From: Circinella minor
Taxonomy: Eukaryota; Mucoromycota; Mucoromycetes; Mucorales; Lichtheimiaceae
Direction of reading: 5' to 3'
Assembly (NCBI GenBank): GCA_016758965.1
Contig: JAEPRB010000143.1
Coordinates: 1-64,000, forward strand
DNA: 64,000 nucleotides
The notes under the pieces were generated by a model. The model saw only the letters and a program-made list of their open reading frames with translations, was not told the origin of the DNA and searched no databases. A program made the translations under genes and the position numbers. Positions 25,072-38,024 of this stretch are shown here, piece by piece; positions within the stretch are counted from its first letter, which is position 1; every line of letters starts with the position of its first letter.

Positions 25072-28000
25072 TTATTGTAATTGTTTCGCATGTTTTTTAC
25101 ACACTTCCAAGAACTGCCCTCCATATCTAATATACTTTTCATCTGACATGTTTACTGAATTCATGAATGTTGGAATACCGGTAGGTAACGTTTTTGCCTA
25201 CATGAATTATTTATATATATCGTCGTTAGTCATTCTCTTACAACAATGAAAATAAAATATTTTGATACAACTCTACATACAATTTTCAGAAGTTCGCTAT
25301 CACTGAAGATTGTAGTTCCCGCTTGTTCTATACGTTTACTGACTGCAATCTATTTTTTATTTATTTTGATAATATATATGTTAGATATAAATAAAGACTG
25401 TAAACAAACAAAAAATCCATGTTCTTTCTTTAAAAACCAACTTCAGATTTATTCTTCACAACTTTTATTTTTTAATACAAATACAAACACAAAAGTACTT
25501 ACTTGATCTCTCAAAGTTCTCATTTCCTCAAAACAAGCAGTTACAATATTGTTTCGAGGATTATTCAACCCAGTCCGTTTACTACCGTTATTTTTCTTGG
25601 AAGATATCACAGTTTTAGCACGAGACATACCATTATTGGATTCGTCGTATGAAAACTCATTTGCATTAACAAATCCTCCATGAACCGAAGCGCTTGATTG
25701 TTGTGGTACTGAAGATCCTGATGGAGCACGAGAAGTAGCTATGTTTGAGCGCTCCTTGGATGAAGATGGTGTACCATGTGAACTTGATGCTCCAGTTGTA
25801 TGAGACGCACCCTACATGTATTCATATTGTATATTAAACTGAGAATCAGAAGTATGAAATAAAAATAAAAATATCTAGTAAACATACCCTGACACTGCCT
25901 GATGTTGGGGAAATTCCTAACTGCTTTGGAACTTCAAGTATAATTTTTACACCTCCATCCAATACCCTAAAAGCTTTAGCAGTTGTCTGCGTGTATATAT
26001 GTATGGAATAATATTAGACATAGAGGTGAAAAAGCAAACATACATCCTATTTTCTTTTTACCTCAATATATGATGAAGTAAATCCTCCTCTGTTGACTTC
26101 AGAACGTTCTTTGAGTACTCCATTCAATAACATATGTTTGAGTAACCGATCTACATCAGTCTTGTTCATCTCACGTAATTCACCATAGCCTTCCATCTCG
26201 TTATATCCACGACTCATCAACATTTTTGCTCTAGATCCACGAAGAGCATCGATTGTTTGGATTAATGTTACTCTATCATTTCTTGCCTCATTGAGGAACT
26301 TAATAACGACCTTGGCTTGATCACTGTAATCCTTTCGTATAATTTCCGAGCCTTGATTCGTTGTACAATTATCACATGATCCATGACAATTTTTAGGATC
26401 GAATTTCTCATTAAAATAAGCAAGTAATTGTGTTCGACGACAATCTGATTTGTTTTCGCAAAATCGTACCATTCGATTCAAATTTTCCAAGAGACGTTGT
26501 TTTTGTTGACGGCTTCCATCCCCGTTTTCGATCAGTAAATTGTGGATACGAGTGTCAGCGAATGAATAGTACAGTCGACATGATGCTTCTTTTCCATCCC
26601 GTCCCGCACGACCTGATTCTTGGTAGTACCCTTCAACCGATGATGGAAGGGAGTGATGAATGACAAAGCGTACGTCAGGTTTATCAATACCCATACCAAA
26701 AGCAATGGTGGCGACAATGACTTGAATACGACCTTCTTGCCACTCTTTTTGAACACGCATACGCTCTTCAGCTTCAAGAGCTGCATGATAATGATCTGCA
26801 TTAATGCCAAAATCTGTAAATAATGTCTCAGCTACATCTTCACATTGTTTTCTTGAAATGCAGTAAATGATACCAGAATTATTAGGGTACTTCCGAATAA
26901 ATGATACTATATCATTGAATTGACTAATCTTGTTACCCTTGTTGACAACATCGTAACTATGATTTTACCAAAATATATATCCCCAACAACAGCATCAACA
27001 TCATTATCCGGTCAAAATCCAAGGGAACACAATATGCCATATTAAGATATTATAAAAGAGCGAAGGAAGAAAAAAAAAACTTACTGTAGGTTAGTACGAT
27101 TAAAACTTTGTTTAAGTACTTTACATTGATCAATATGTAAATTATGAATAACATCCTTTTGAACCATTTCGTTTGCCGTCGCCGTCAATGCCATCAGAGG
27201 TACATTTGGATATGTTTCTTTTAAATCCCCCAACATCTTGTAATCCGGTCGAAAATCATGTCCCCATTGAGATACACAATGTGCTTCATCAATAACAAAT
27301 CGGGCAATCATTTGACGTCTATACAGTGAATCCATAAGTGATTGAAATGCGCCTGATTTTTGAATCATTTCAGGTGTTATGTACAATAAACAGGCTTGAA
27401 AAGTAGGTTGTTTCAGTTCAGCATATATCTCTCGACGATCAACTGCTGATGTAGTTCCATTAAGATAATAACTTGGAATACCCTTCGCCACGAGCGCATC
27501 GACTTGATCCTTCATAAGTGACAAAAGAGGGGAAACAACAATGGTCAATCCTTTACATTTATGGTTGCGAACAATCGCCGGTAGCTGATAACAAAGGGAT
27601 TTACCACCACCCGTTGGCATAAGAACAAAGACGTCCTCACCATTGAGAGTTGTATTGATAGCTTCAAGTTGATTTGTTCGAAAATTCTTGAGCATGAACT
27701 TTTGTCTCATGGCTTTCTTGACATCTTTTGACCAAGGATAATTTTCAGTTGTCGATTCAGATGGAGGAGGGGTTGGGCTGCTGCTGGTACGGGACATATT
27801 TATTGATGTTACGGATGGCTTTGGAGTGGCTGGCGTCATAGTAGTTGAAATACTACTATTGCTAGTGGTGTCGAAAAAAGGTGAACGCACGACTGGCGAC
27901 GATGATATTACTGGTTTGGTTAATTTCGTTAGTTGAATAAAATCATCCATGTCATCGTCCTCCTCATCATCATCATCCAATACAATGGCATCGTTTGATT

Positions 28001-29345
28001 TATTAGCGGCGCCATTATACTGATGATTACCATTGTTGTTGCTAACAACATTAGGAGCTGATTCTAATTGGGATCGTTCAAGTGAAATTTGAAGTTCTAT
28101 ATTTTCTATTTGACTCTGTAAGTCTCGACTGATTTGAAAAAAAAAGGGTTGGGTTATACCGTGGTTAATATCTAAAACACCCTATTTTCAATTTTTTTGT
28201 CTCTTTTTTTTTTACCTTTCATTTCTCACTTGTTCCAATTCATTTTGATCCACGTTTCCATGGTTTAACAAACTAAGATCGGCAAACTTCAACTTTGTAT
28301 TAGTAAGGCGTTCTTGAAGTGCTCTTCGCTTCTTTTCTAGATCGTCTAGTGACCTCGATGGTAATGCAGATTTTGAGGATGGTAATGATCTTGTTACTGT
28401 CGACGTTGCTGTTGCTGTTGGTATAGATGGTGATGTTGTATAATTGTTGTGTGATGAATTATAATTTGTTTCAGCTTCATCTGCCATTTGTGCCATATAT
28501 TCATCATCGACAAAAAGATCAGAAAATTCAGCGTCTTCTTCTTGATTTACAAATTGTTCATCTTCGTAAGTCGTATCATAAATCCCCATCTACATATTTA
28601 AAACCCATTCGAAGAAAAGAGATTTAATGATTTTTATACGCTTTTTTTTATTTCTTTATTTCATAATGATATTGGAAGGTAACAGAAATATGCAAAAGGT
28701 ACAATACATACATTATTATCGAAATCATCATCATCATCGAACCCTATGTTATCATCAACGCCAGTATTGTTGTGTGTATTTATCGTATTATAATTTAATC
28801 CATTATTTTCAGAAGAGCGAAATAATGATGGTCTATGATGTTGTGGTTGTTGTTCCTGTGGTGATTGTGGTTGGTGCTGTCTCTGTAGTGAGGATGATGA
28901 AGATGCTGTATGTGTACCCGCTGCTGTATGAGTTTGTCTTGGACTAGTGGCTGATGGTGATATTGGTTTGGACTTTTTAAGGCTTAATTTGTCACGTTTG
29001 TTTTGACTGGATTGTGTCAAATCAACTGTAATACTGTTTTCATATTCATAGTTCATATATTCTCGTTGTCGTTTTTGCGGTGTTGTACGCACTGGAGTTG
29101 TAGAAGTAGCTAAATAAAGTAAAAAGAAAAAAATTTGTTAACATTTCCATTTCAGAACATAATTATTTATAGAAGAATAGCATTGCAACAAACATACAGT
29201 TTGTTTCGGTAAAAGAAGTTATTTTTTCATTAGTTTTTCGTTTGTCATTGGGATGGATCGTAAATTTAGGTTGATAAGGGCGACAAATATTTGTACGAAG
29301 TTCACTATCAAATTTTGCTTTGTGATGACGATAATTATCTCTCAT
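25072..29345 (-). CDS. SGS1: RecQ helicase of the BLM/Sgs1/Rqh1 class
   Basis: Nine minus-strand exons: 29198-29345, 28712-29109, 28216-28589, 27085-28128, 26062-26956, 25888-25986, 25503-25811, 25281-25349, 25072-25197; 1153 residues. ATP-dependent 3'-5' helicase that dissolves recombination intermediates with Top3/Rmi1. The N-terminal 430 residues are disordered and acidic/Ser-rich. Helicase motifs: [13 protein letters not shown] (Lys483), II DEAH (587-590) in [52 protein letters not shown] (about 767-776). The zinc cluster is Cys827, Cys845, Cys849, Cys852. A winged-helix RQC part follows, then a linker and an HRDC domain split across the last three exons ([38 protein letters not shown]). 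The N-terminus is shorter than in yeast or human; the start is the first in-frame ATG found. Confidence 0.94.
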
Positions 29346-30432
29346 GGGATGTGTCAGATTATATGAAAAATGAGAAACGTTGATTATTATATTAAAGTAG
29401 GAAAAAGGAAAAGTGCCTGAAGCTTAAAAAAAAAAAAAAGATTAAAAAGGGAAAAAGGCAAACGCGACTGATTAAACGGAAATCGCGCGGTGCACGAAAA
29501 AACACGACCTGTGCATTTTTTTTTTTACTTACCTTCTAATATGAAACATAAACGGCAAAATGGGTCAAATTCGAAAAAAAACATGAAGCATGATGGTAAG
29601 TAAGTTTGACACCTTGAATGTGTATTGCTATGGCATCAAAAAATTTTGTTGCTTAGTGACCTTATTGTATGTTGTCTAGCTTATCATTAATAAATTCAAG
29701 TTTAAATCCTGTTCATCGTTTGATTTTCTTTTACAATACAAGAAGCTTATACTGATTCCAAATGATAATGATAAGACAGTGTATTTTTTTTTTCTTGTTA
29801 ACCAATCTATCAATTTTTAGTAATATGTTGCTTTACACGACGAGAACAAAAGTCACAGAGGGAACAAAAAGAAAAGTGTTTTAAGGAATGTTTGTTATAC
29901 TTTTTGGGAGAGTGGGAAAACCTACTTAATAGGAATAAACAAATAAATACCAAAAGAAGATGGGTGGATACCCGATGACCATTTTATACTACCTGTGATT
30001 GGTATACAATGAAGCATGTTATTCTAATCCGAGTATTACGGCGATAAAATAGGTAGGCACATCTTTGTTATGTTTTCATGATTTAGATTTTTCTGGAGTA
30101 TATTGAAAAGGATAACAATTTAGTTGCTAACCTGGTTTAAAACAATACAATATATAAATCAAGTCTCTTTCGCATAATTAATTTTTTTGATCCAGAGATT
30201 GAATGGAAACAGTATTCGGAATTATGGGGGAATCGGCGTGAGAGAACTAGTAAGCTCTGTCCGCTTTTTTTTGTGTTACGTAGTTCGATAAGCGTGACCC
30301 TCCCTTTCTCACTAATGATAAAACCACTCATCTTTTTTTTCTGTCTTTTATAAAAACCCGTTTTTCTTCCTTTCCTTCTCTCCCTCGTATCGTTCGCTCT
30401 AAAACAAAAATCCCGCCATATTTTTTACATTC
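29346..30432. other. Divergent promoter region of RecQ (-) and M24 peptidase (+)
   Basis: 1.09 kb between outward-facing starts. The right end carries a good TATA element for the peptidase and a CT-rich leader; nothing equally clear is seen for the helicase. No coding signal. Confidence 0.6.
30349..30356 (+). promoter_or_regulatory. TATA box of the M24 peptidase gene
   Basis: TATAAAAA, 84 bases before the start codon, followed by a pyrimidine-rich stretch at 30360-30390. Position and sequence are canonical for fungal promoters. Confidence 0.55.
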
Positions 30433-32161
30433 ATGGCTTCACCAGAGGAAATTACCCCGCTCGTTGGTCAAAGTAATAATGGAGGACAACGCCGTCATTG
30501 GAGTAATGTCAATAAAAAGACAATGGTAAGAAAGAATAACAAGTTTCCGAGATTTTAAACTTTCTACAAGGTTACATACTAAACGCGCAATATATTATGT
30601 ATGTACTTTTTCTTCTTCTTTCAAGTTTGTACGTTGGGCCGTGATATTTTCATTATTAGCTGCATTATCCGGGGGTGTATGGGCTTTACAAAGTTTATTT
30701 CATCACGCACCTCCTGCTAAAAAAACACAACCGAATTTTGACTCGTTACGTGGCTATTGTGCACACATTGATGCTATCCAACCCAGCGAATATATTAAGC
30801 GACAAAAAAAGCTTGCAGCAGGATTACCAGAAGAATCATCTGCCTATGTCATGGAAGGAGGACCTACAATGTTGTATTACACCAACATTAAGTGGGAATT
30901 AAGCGAACGACCTTTCCTTGTTGTCTTGACGAAGGACTCAACATATGAAAATGGTATTAAAACAAAAGTCGTCACGCCGATGTTTGAAGCGACACGTGCT
31001 ATGGAAGCCATCAAATCAGCTAACTTACCTGAAGAAATCCAACCCGAAGTTGTCCAATGGATCGAACATGAATCACCATATGAAGTCACAGCAGAACAAG
31101 CACTTGCCAACATCTCTACAGTCTATATCGAACCAACAACTCGCTCTTTTATTTTTGATGGCATTTCAAAAGTATCCTCTGGCAAGGTGGAAATTGCTTC
31201 TCGAAAATTACAAACTTTACGCATGGTGAAGTCATCTTCTGAAATTGATATTTTGCGATGTGCAAATCATGCGACAGAAGAAGCCATTCGACAAGTACGT
31301 CCATTTGTTCAACCTGGAATGACTGAAGCAGATATTGCAAATACTATGACCCATGCTCTAACTACTGCTGGATTGATCAACACTTGGGTGCTTGCATTGA
31401 TTGATGAAAATGCTGCTTTCCCACATGGTGAACCTGGACAAACGAAAAAAGTGGGTAAGGATTCAACTGTATTGATTGATACTGGTGGTGAATATCTTGG
31501 ATATCAATCGGATACAACACGAACATTTTTCCTTGGTAACCGTGAGGATCATAATCAAACGATTGTCGATGCTTGGTACTTGGTCAAACAAGCTCAACAA
31601 AGTGTCATCAAGAATGGGCATGCTGGATCCTCTTGTGCAGAAATTGATTTAAGTGCACGCCATGTTATTACTAGAGCTGGCTATGGTCGTTATTTTACCC
31701 ATCGTCTTGGACATGGTATTGGTGGTAAGTTTTATAATTAAACTTTTATTGGGACAATCATCAACCGGTGATATGTTAAGCGTTTGCAGGAACTCAAATT
31801 CACTACTAATGTTTCATTATGAAAACTATTAGAGGAAATGCATGAAGAACCTTATGTAAGTTCTCTCTTTTTTTGACACCTTACTACTATAATAATCATT
31901 CGTTCCCTCCATCATTTTATATATTCCCCCTAAATTTTCAAATTTGAAACTGATTTGAAACCGCTCATGTAGTTGAACCAAGGCAACACGGATCTTCATT
32001 TAGAACCTGGAATGACGTTTAGTGTAGAACCTGGGATTTATGTACCTCACGAATTTGGTATCAGGTTAGAAGATATCGTGGTTGTAAATGAACAAGGTCA
32101 ATTGGAAGTATTGACTTCGGGTCTTGCTGATAATCCCTGGACTATTACTGCAGATGATTAA
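30433..32161 (+). CDS. Membrane-anchored M24B metallopeptidase (Xaa-Pro dipeptidase/aminopeptidase-like)
   Basis: Four exons: 30433-30525, 30626-31724, 31833-31855, 31973-32161; 467 residues. It cleaves peptides next to proline by family. A single hydrophobic helix at about residues 35-56 ([21 protein letters not shown]) after a short hydrophilic N-terminus predicts a type II membrane protein with the enzyme in the lumen or outside. A creatinase-like N-domain (70-220) precedes the pita-bread domain. Five metal ligands are visible: Asp316 and Asp327 ([18 protein letters not shown]), His394 (GHGIG), Glu424 (SVEPG), Glu438 (RLED). Exon 3 is only 23 nt and supplies EEMHEEPY, confirmed by the family pattern. 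TATA box and leader lie directly upstream. Confidence 0.92.
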
Positions 32162-33786
32162 TAAATTGGTTACTATCAAAAAAATTACATTTTCCCCCGA
32201 AGAGCTTCACTATTTTTTTCTGAGCATAGCAACAAAATAAATTATTTGACATGATGTCAAGATGACAGACCAGAAGGTATTGAAAGGAGTGGAGTAAATG
32301 AATAACTATAGGATCTATGACGAATGCTTTAATATTCCCTGTGTATCTGTACGTATGTCTATTTTGGAATGATTCGATCGATGTGTTGACATATCAGATA
32401 TAAGTAATAAGGATGACAATTTAAGTCTATTTTCTAAATAAAAATAAAATAAAAAAGAATCTCAATCGTCTATGGCTGGAATATAGCGATTGTTCTACCA
32501 TGTACAATCATCCATGATAATCCTCTTCGGTTCTCGTTATTTTTATTGTATGCTTTATACGTATATTGATATATTATTGTCTTCCAAGCAGCTAGAGCTT
32601 TAGTATCAATATTGATAATTACATACTGCGAGGGGTTCTCGGGGTTGCACGTTGGTTATAAAGCATGCATTCTACGGAAAAGAGCTTGTGTAAATTTAAT
32701 CTACATCTCAAAATTTGAAAGTGTATCATATGTGTGTATATTTATATTATAAAGAACACACAGTTCCGACTATCATCATTTAAGACAGGGCTGTATATGC
32801 ATGGATCGACAAAAAGAAAACAAAATAACAAGTATTATTACTTTGTGAGTTCATGTGATAATATTTTTAATGACATTTTTGAAGAAATTGGCCTTTTTTT
32901 TTGCCGTCTCCTTTATCCTTAATACATGACTGTGCAACGTTTTATAACGTCCCTTGCAAAAATAAAAATAAGAAATACTTATAAGCATATATCAAATGTC
33001 ACAATTGTTCAACACCACACAACGAAATTTTATTTTATTATTTCATATATATATATGTATATATATTAATTATCATTATCATGTATGGTATTTGATTATT
33101 TTAAACAAAAATAAATAAAACAAAGATGCCACTTTAAATAGATTCTACAGAAAAATGCTTGTGTTTATTGTTGTCACGCTAATCAATTACATGTTAAGAG
33201 AGAGAGAGAGAGAGAGCAAGAAAATATTATATGCGTGGCGATGATCAAGGGGAATTTGTTATTTCTATTCTTGTAATGAACGTAATCCAAACAAAAAAAA
33301 AAATAGCCAAGCTGTTAAAATATATATAATGCGATTTGTCACTAATGAGATGCGTCCATAAAAAGTTAATGTCTCAATTTGTATTTTTTCTTAATTCCCC
33401 TTGTTCTCTCTTCTTCCTTGTTTGATAGCTCCTTTTTTCAAATCGAGCACCTTCATTATTTTATTTTTGCTATCCTCACGCCCCTTATTTTCTCTTTTGA
33501 TTTGGTCTTTCCGACCCGTGCATCCCTTTGCCCCTCGGGTTATCGAAAAGCTTTTACATATATACACAAAGCCCATTACTCTTTTCCCCTAAAAGCCTTT
33601 AAATTTGCCAAAACATCCTTTTTTTTCGTCCTTCTTTTTTCTTTTACCTTTCCTTGCTTTACCTAAGCATAAATAAACTATCACCATTCCTCTCCTTCAC
33701 TCTATCTTCTCCTTTTAAGATTTCTTATTTTATTTTTTACATTTCCCTTGTACGTGTACGATAAACTAACAAACAACATTTGTATT
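32162..33786. other. Spacer between M24 peptidase and the 532-residue orphan gene
   Basis: 1.6 kb, no gene. It contains an AG repeat at 33197-33216 and a long C/T-rich stretch from about 33390 to 33740 that probably is the promoter and leader of the next gene; frames through it are compositional artefacts. Confidence 0.6.
33197..33216. repeat. (AG)10 microsatellite
   Basis: Perfect AG dinucleotide run in the spacer upstream of the orphan gene. Confidence 0.85.
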
Positions 33787-35385
33787 ATGGATTCAACAGC
33801 AACAGCAGTAACAACGACAAACAATAAAAAAACACCAAGACAAGCACATCCTTCAGTAATGCTTCCTTCATCGTTATCTCGAGGCCGCGTTTTTCTATCC
33901 CCTATACCGACGACTACCTCATATAACTTTAAAGCTACACACAGAGAAGGAATACAGTATCAAAACATTGTTTCTCATAACAATATTGTCAACACTGATA
34001 CTAATAACACAAACCATTTTGACGAAGTAGAAGAATGTTGTTTATATTATTATTCACGTGTATCTCTGGCTGGAGATGAAGAAGATGAGAATGAACTAGA
34101 TACTGACACAGTTATAACAAAAACAACATCAGCTAGTTTCGCAGATAAAGATGACTTTACAGTGTTTTCTAGATCGCCACCAAGATCTTTAGATACTGTC
34201 ATCTCGCCTACGACTACTTCTGATAGTAGTGTGAGCAGCACAATTGTTACACCCGATAGCACAACTGCTACAACAGTCAATGCGATCACAACAACTACTG
34301 CTACAAATGAAAAGATGTTACCGGTATCACCACCTCTATCTCCTCCCCTTTCGCCAATAGCTAATCGACCACGATTTCCACGATGGATTAAACAAATCAG
34401 TGCACCAAGCATCATGGGAACATCAAACTCATCCACAACAACTGTATCATCACCAACCAATAATGTATTTACTACATCACCACGAGAAATGACATCATCT
34501 TCCTTCTCGTTGTTACCATTACACAATAATAACAAAAAGAATAATATTTCATCGACATCATTGCTATCCAAACCACCAAGTCTTATGCGCCGTATTATGA
34601 TGCCACCATTGGTGATGCAAGACACAAAACCGCCACGATTGGAAATTTCTCATCCTTCCCAAAGTGCACACTATCATGGATCGATTCAAATACGCGAATA
34701 TTTACATGATGTGATGAAAGCCAATCGATTTGATGAAATGCTTCTTAGTGGATTTCCAGCGTTATGCCCTCAGCACGACAAAAAGAAGTCATTGTTAACA
34801 ACACCATCCTTTAATAATGTTGATCATTGCGATTTAGACGATGATAATGACTGCGAATCTATAATGACAGAAGATGATGACGACTTTGATGAAAATATTA
34901 TCCATAAAAACACGAGTCCATGTTTATGCAACCATCGACAAATGACACTTCGTATTACTTTGACACCTGGACATTGTCGTGCTACTGAGACTGAAATTTA
35001 TGGTCATAGTAGACCATCTCACCACCAGCAAAGAAAATTTCAGTCTAATGCCGCTTTTGCTGGTAGAAATCATCGACTGCTGACATCAAGTATCAGTGCA
35101 CCAACCCCAGCAGCTACAAGGCGCAAACATGCTAAAGACCCCACTCCTACCCTTTCTTTACCCCCACTACCGCGTCATAGTAGTTTACGCCAGCAGAAGC
35201 AAAGAACAGCCCCACTTTACGTTGTAACATCCTCACATTCTCCACACTATACTCAATCTCAACAATCCACTTCACCTACTAAATCACCCGTTTATTATAA
35301 TAGTTATCATCAACAATTTCACCATCATCAACAGCCCATTTTAATACTGCCAAATGGTGCTCGGCGTCATTATTTACAAAAATAG
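33787..35385 (+). CDS. Intronless orphan protein, Ser/Thr/Pro-rich, unrecognised
   Basis: Single open frame of 532 residues starting at the ATG at 33787; an upstream TTG at 33748 is in frame but unlikely. I do not recognise a family. The N-terminal 300 residues are Thr/Ser/Asn-rich with proline clusters such as LPVSPPLSPPLSP and several Ser-Pro pairs. A more structured core lies at about residues 275-440: MMPPLVMQDTKPPRLEISHP, then a likely helix IREYLHDVMKANRFDEMLL, an acidic segment, and CLCNHRQMTLRITLTPGHC. The tail is Gln/His-rich with SPTKSP. No signal peptide, membrane segment or zinc-finger pattern is complete. Lack of introns contrasts with neighbours. A disordered regulatory or phospho-protein is a guess only. 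Confidence 0.75.
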   Translation: MDSTATAVTTTNNKKTPRQAHPSVMLPSSLSRGRVFLSPIPTTTSYNFKATHREGIQYQNIVSHNNIVNTDTNNTNHFDEVEECCLYYYSRVSLAGDEEDENELDTDTVITKTTSASFADKDDFTVFSRSPPRSLDTVISPTTTSDSSVSSTIVTPDSTTATTVNAITTTTATNEKMLPVSPPLSPPLSPIANRPRFPRWIKQISAPSIMGTSNSSTTTVSSPTNNVFTTSPREMTSSSFSLLPLHNNNKKNNISSTSLLSKPPSLMRRIMMPPLVMQDTKPPRLEISHPSQSAHYHGSIQIREYLHDVMKANRFDEMLLSGFPALCPQHDKKKSLLTTPSFNNVDHCDLDDDNDCESIMTEDDDDFDENIIHKNTSPCLCNHRQMTLRITLTPGHCRATETEIYGHSRPSHHQQRKFQSNAAFAGRNHRLLTSSISAPTPAATRRKHAKDPTPTLSLPPLPRHSSLRQQKQRTAPLYVVTSSHSPHYTQSQQSTSPTKSPVYYNSYHQQFHHHQQPILILPNGARRHYLQK

Positions 35386-38024
35386 TAACGGCAGCAAGTA
35401 ATAATGGAAGTGTTATGGTCTTTGCAGCTTAGTGATAAAGATGAAAAAATAAACTCCGCAAACATTATTGTTTTTCCAAAAAAAAAAAAAGACTCCCTTC
35501 CTCCCTTTCTTCTTATACAGTTGGCCTAAATATTTGTTTTATAATCTGTTGTATATGTGCAATTGCATCGTTGAATACTATATCATATACTATATCATAT
35601 ACCTTGTTATCCTTATTAAGAATTTCCTGTTATCGCCTTGTTTTTTATATCCTTAAAAAACAATTATCATTATTAGGAGTAGAAAATAGAAAGTTCATAC
35701 GTAATTATGAGTGCACCTTAAATTTTTCTTTTATGACTGGTTAGCATATCTGCGCATTGATATATAAAAGTATCTTTTTTTCGTGTAAAATTTCTATTTT
35801 CAAGAGAAACCCCTTTGAGAAAGCGCAAATCCTGTTGTTGCTAGAACGGAAAAAACCAACAAATATTATTATTATTCCCTCGAAAATACGTACGTAGGTA
35901 ATACATATTATCCTTCACTCAACATGATGATTTGTACAGTGAATGATATAGTCTAGTTTTGAGTTTTTGTGGATAAATAATAAAATTATATTATCTTGAG
36001 TTGTACAATATTTTCTATTTATTTATTTTGCTTTTTTCCCGGGTTTTCTTCATCTCCCTCATACATTAAAAACTTTTTTTTCCTATTATCCATAGCATCA
36101 TGGAAGAAATTAATAATGTGACGTTTACTGTTAATAGGCTTTTTTTTTTTGATTTGATGATTTGAGAGATAAATGTACAAATAAATTACGCCATCACCGT
36201 AATGAACATGTGCTCGAGCAGCGCAACAGCTGAAGTGAAAATATGGTACGTAATAATGATGTTAAATATTTTTACGAGTTATATTAATTGCGTATGGTTT
36301 TGATAAATGAAAGAAATATATATGTATTAAAAGATAAACTATTTCTCTTCTTCCACTATTATTTTGTTTTATAACCATTGGAACGCAATGTACCGATAAT
36401 AACAGACAGTGAAGAATTATCATCTATTGTAGTTGAACAAAAGTGAATGTGAAAGCTGGCTTTCTTTGGAATATATCATACATCAAAATAATATTTTTGT
36501 TGTTCCACGTGGGTGAGCACTGGGACATATCAGGAACATAAATTTGAAACACAATCCGAAATTATTTTTGTTTATGATGTTGTTGCCCTATGAAGACCCG
36601 ATGATGTAAAATATAATTAATGCCAGTGTGATGAAATAAATTCCATTTTTATTATTATTCTGACTTCTAGGATTAAAGTTTTGCAATAAAATATAGCGTG
36701 AGGCTGTTTAATAAATAATCAAAGGAAGAACCAGAGTGATATTATTTATTTCGGTTATATTATATTTTAACATACGTAATAAAAGCAATAATACATTATT
36801 TTTCATTGGTAGCGGACTGAATACATTATATGGTGATTCTGCCATTAGTTTTACTATCAATAATTGTATTCAGCGATGGATTCTTTTATTTAACTTTAGC
36901 TAGCATAAGAAAATCAGGAACCTGATTCATTCCTTATCTTACAGTTTGCAAAAAAAAAAAGTGCTTTTAAGCACAATTATAGCAACATCATGAGTTATCT
37001 ATCCTTTTTTTGTCAGCCCATACAATCTTGTTGTGAAATAGAGGGGTCTTGTTTAACAAGACAACAATGTTTCACTTTAGAATTAGTAAACAAAAAATAA
37101 TATATTATTTATGAACTCTTATTTCTTTTATTCATTTCTGGATCAGTTTACTAAAATTTAAAACTTCTTTATAAAAATCTAGAAAGAGAGTTGGCATGTT
37201 GTGCGACAACTATCTCACACAAATTATCTTGAATACGTACAGTATACTTTCGCCGAAGACTTTGTATCTAATTTGTATACCCTGTTTCCGTGATCGTAAA
37301 AGTACTACGTACATTGCTCTAAAGATATACTAAATATCTATGGCAGCAATGAACAACTTGTATGCACTAGTCACATTATCGTTTGTTTTCAAAAAAAAAA
37401 AAAAAAAAAAAAAACAGGCTAGCAGCAACAAAGCATATAAACAAAGATTACCCATCATCCTTGCATTGCATACAAAAAGTAATAAAATTTTGAAATGATC
37501 AACAGCGACGCCAAGGATTATCCGATTTATTTTGGTTACACGGAAATAAAAGTTCGCTTATGTATAAAATAAAATAAGAAATAAACCTCATTCGAAAAGA
37601 AACGGGTCCTCTATAAACAATAACAAACAAAAGTAAACTTTAATACGCCAATGATCTCGTATTTTTAACGTAAAAGAAACCATACCAAACTATATATATG
37701 TGTTCCATTAACCAGTATTTATTTTATGCTCAATAAATCCCTCATTCAAACAACAAAATGATGGAAAGAACCTTCGATCAAAAATAAAATAAATAAGATA
37801 GTAATTTTTTTTGCGGATGATCGGATGTCTGATCCTATTTTCCGTTTCAAAACGTTAATCTTTTTCTATTTCCTTAAAAGGTTCTATTTACCGTTTTTGT
37901 TAATGAGCGTGATGATTGACTTTTCCTTTGCATGATGCATTCATATAAAAAGACAAGATTACATTTCGTTTGGAATACTTTCTTTACCTTTCTTTAGCTT
38001 CCTTTCTAGCCTTTTTTTGTTGTC
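35386..38024. other. Spacer, no gene seen
   Basis: 2.6 kb without any open frame over 60 codons after 35656. AT-rich throughout, with an A run of about 24 at 37391-37414. The right end is the promoter of the first AAAP transporter. Confidence 0.65.
37944..37951 (+). promoter_or_regulatory. TATA box of AAAP transporter copy 1
   Basis: TATAAAAA, 81 bases before the start codon, followed by a T/C-rich leader. The second copy has the same octamer upstream (45378). Confidence 0.55.

Noticed and set aside
34050..34625. 191-codon frame antisense to the orphan gene
   Set aside because: Mirror of the Thr/Ser/Asp codons of the sense gene (Val/Gly/Ser-rich); the sense frame is longer and has normal composition.
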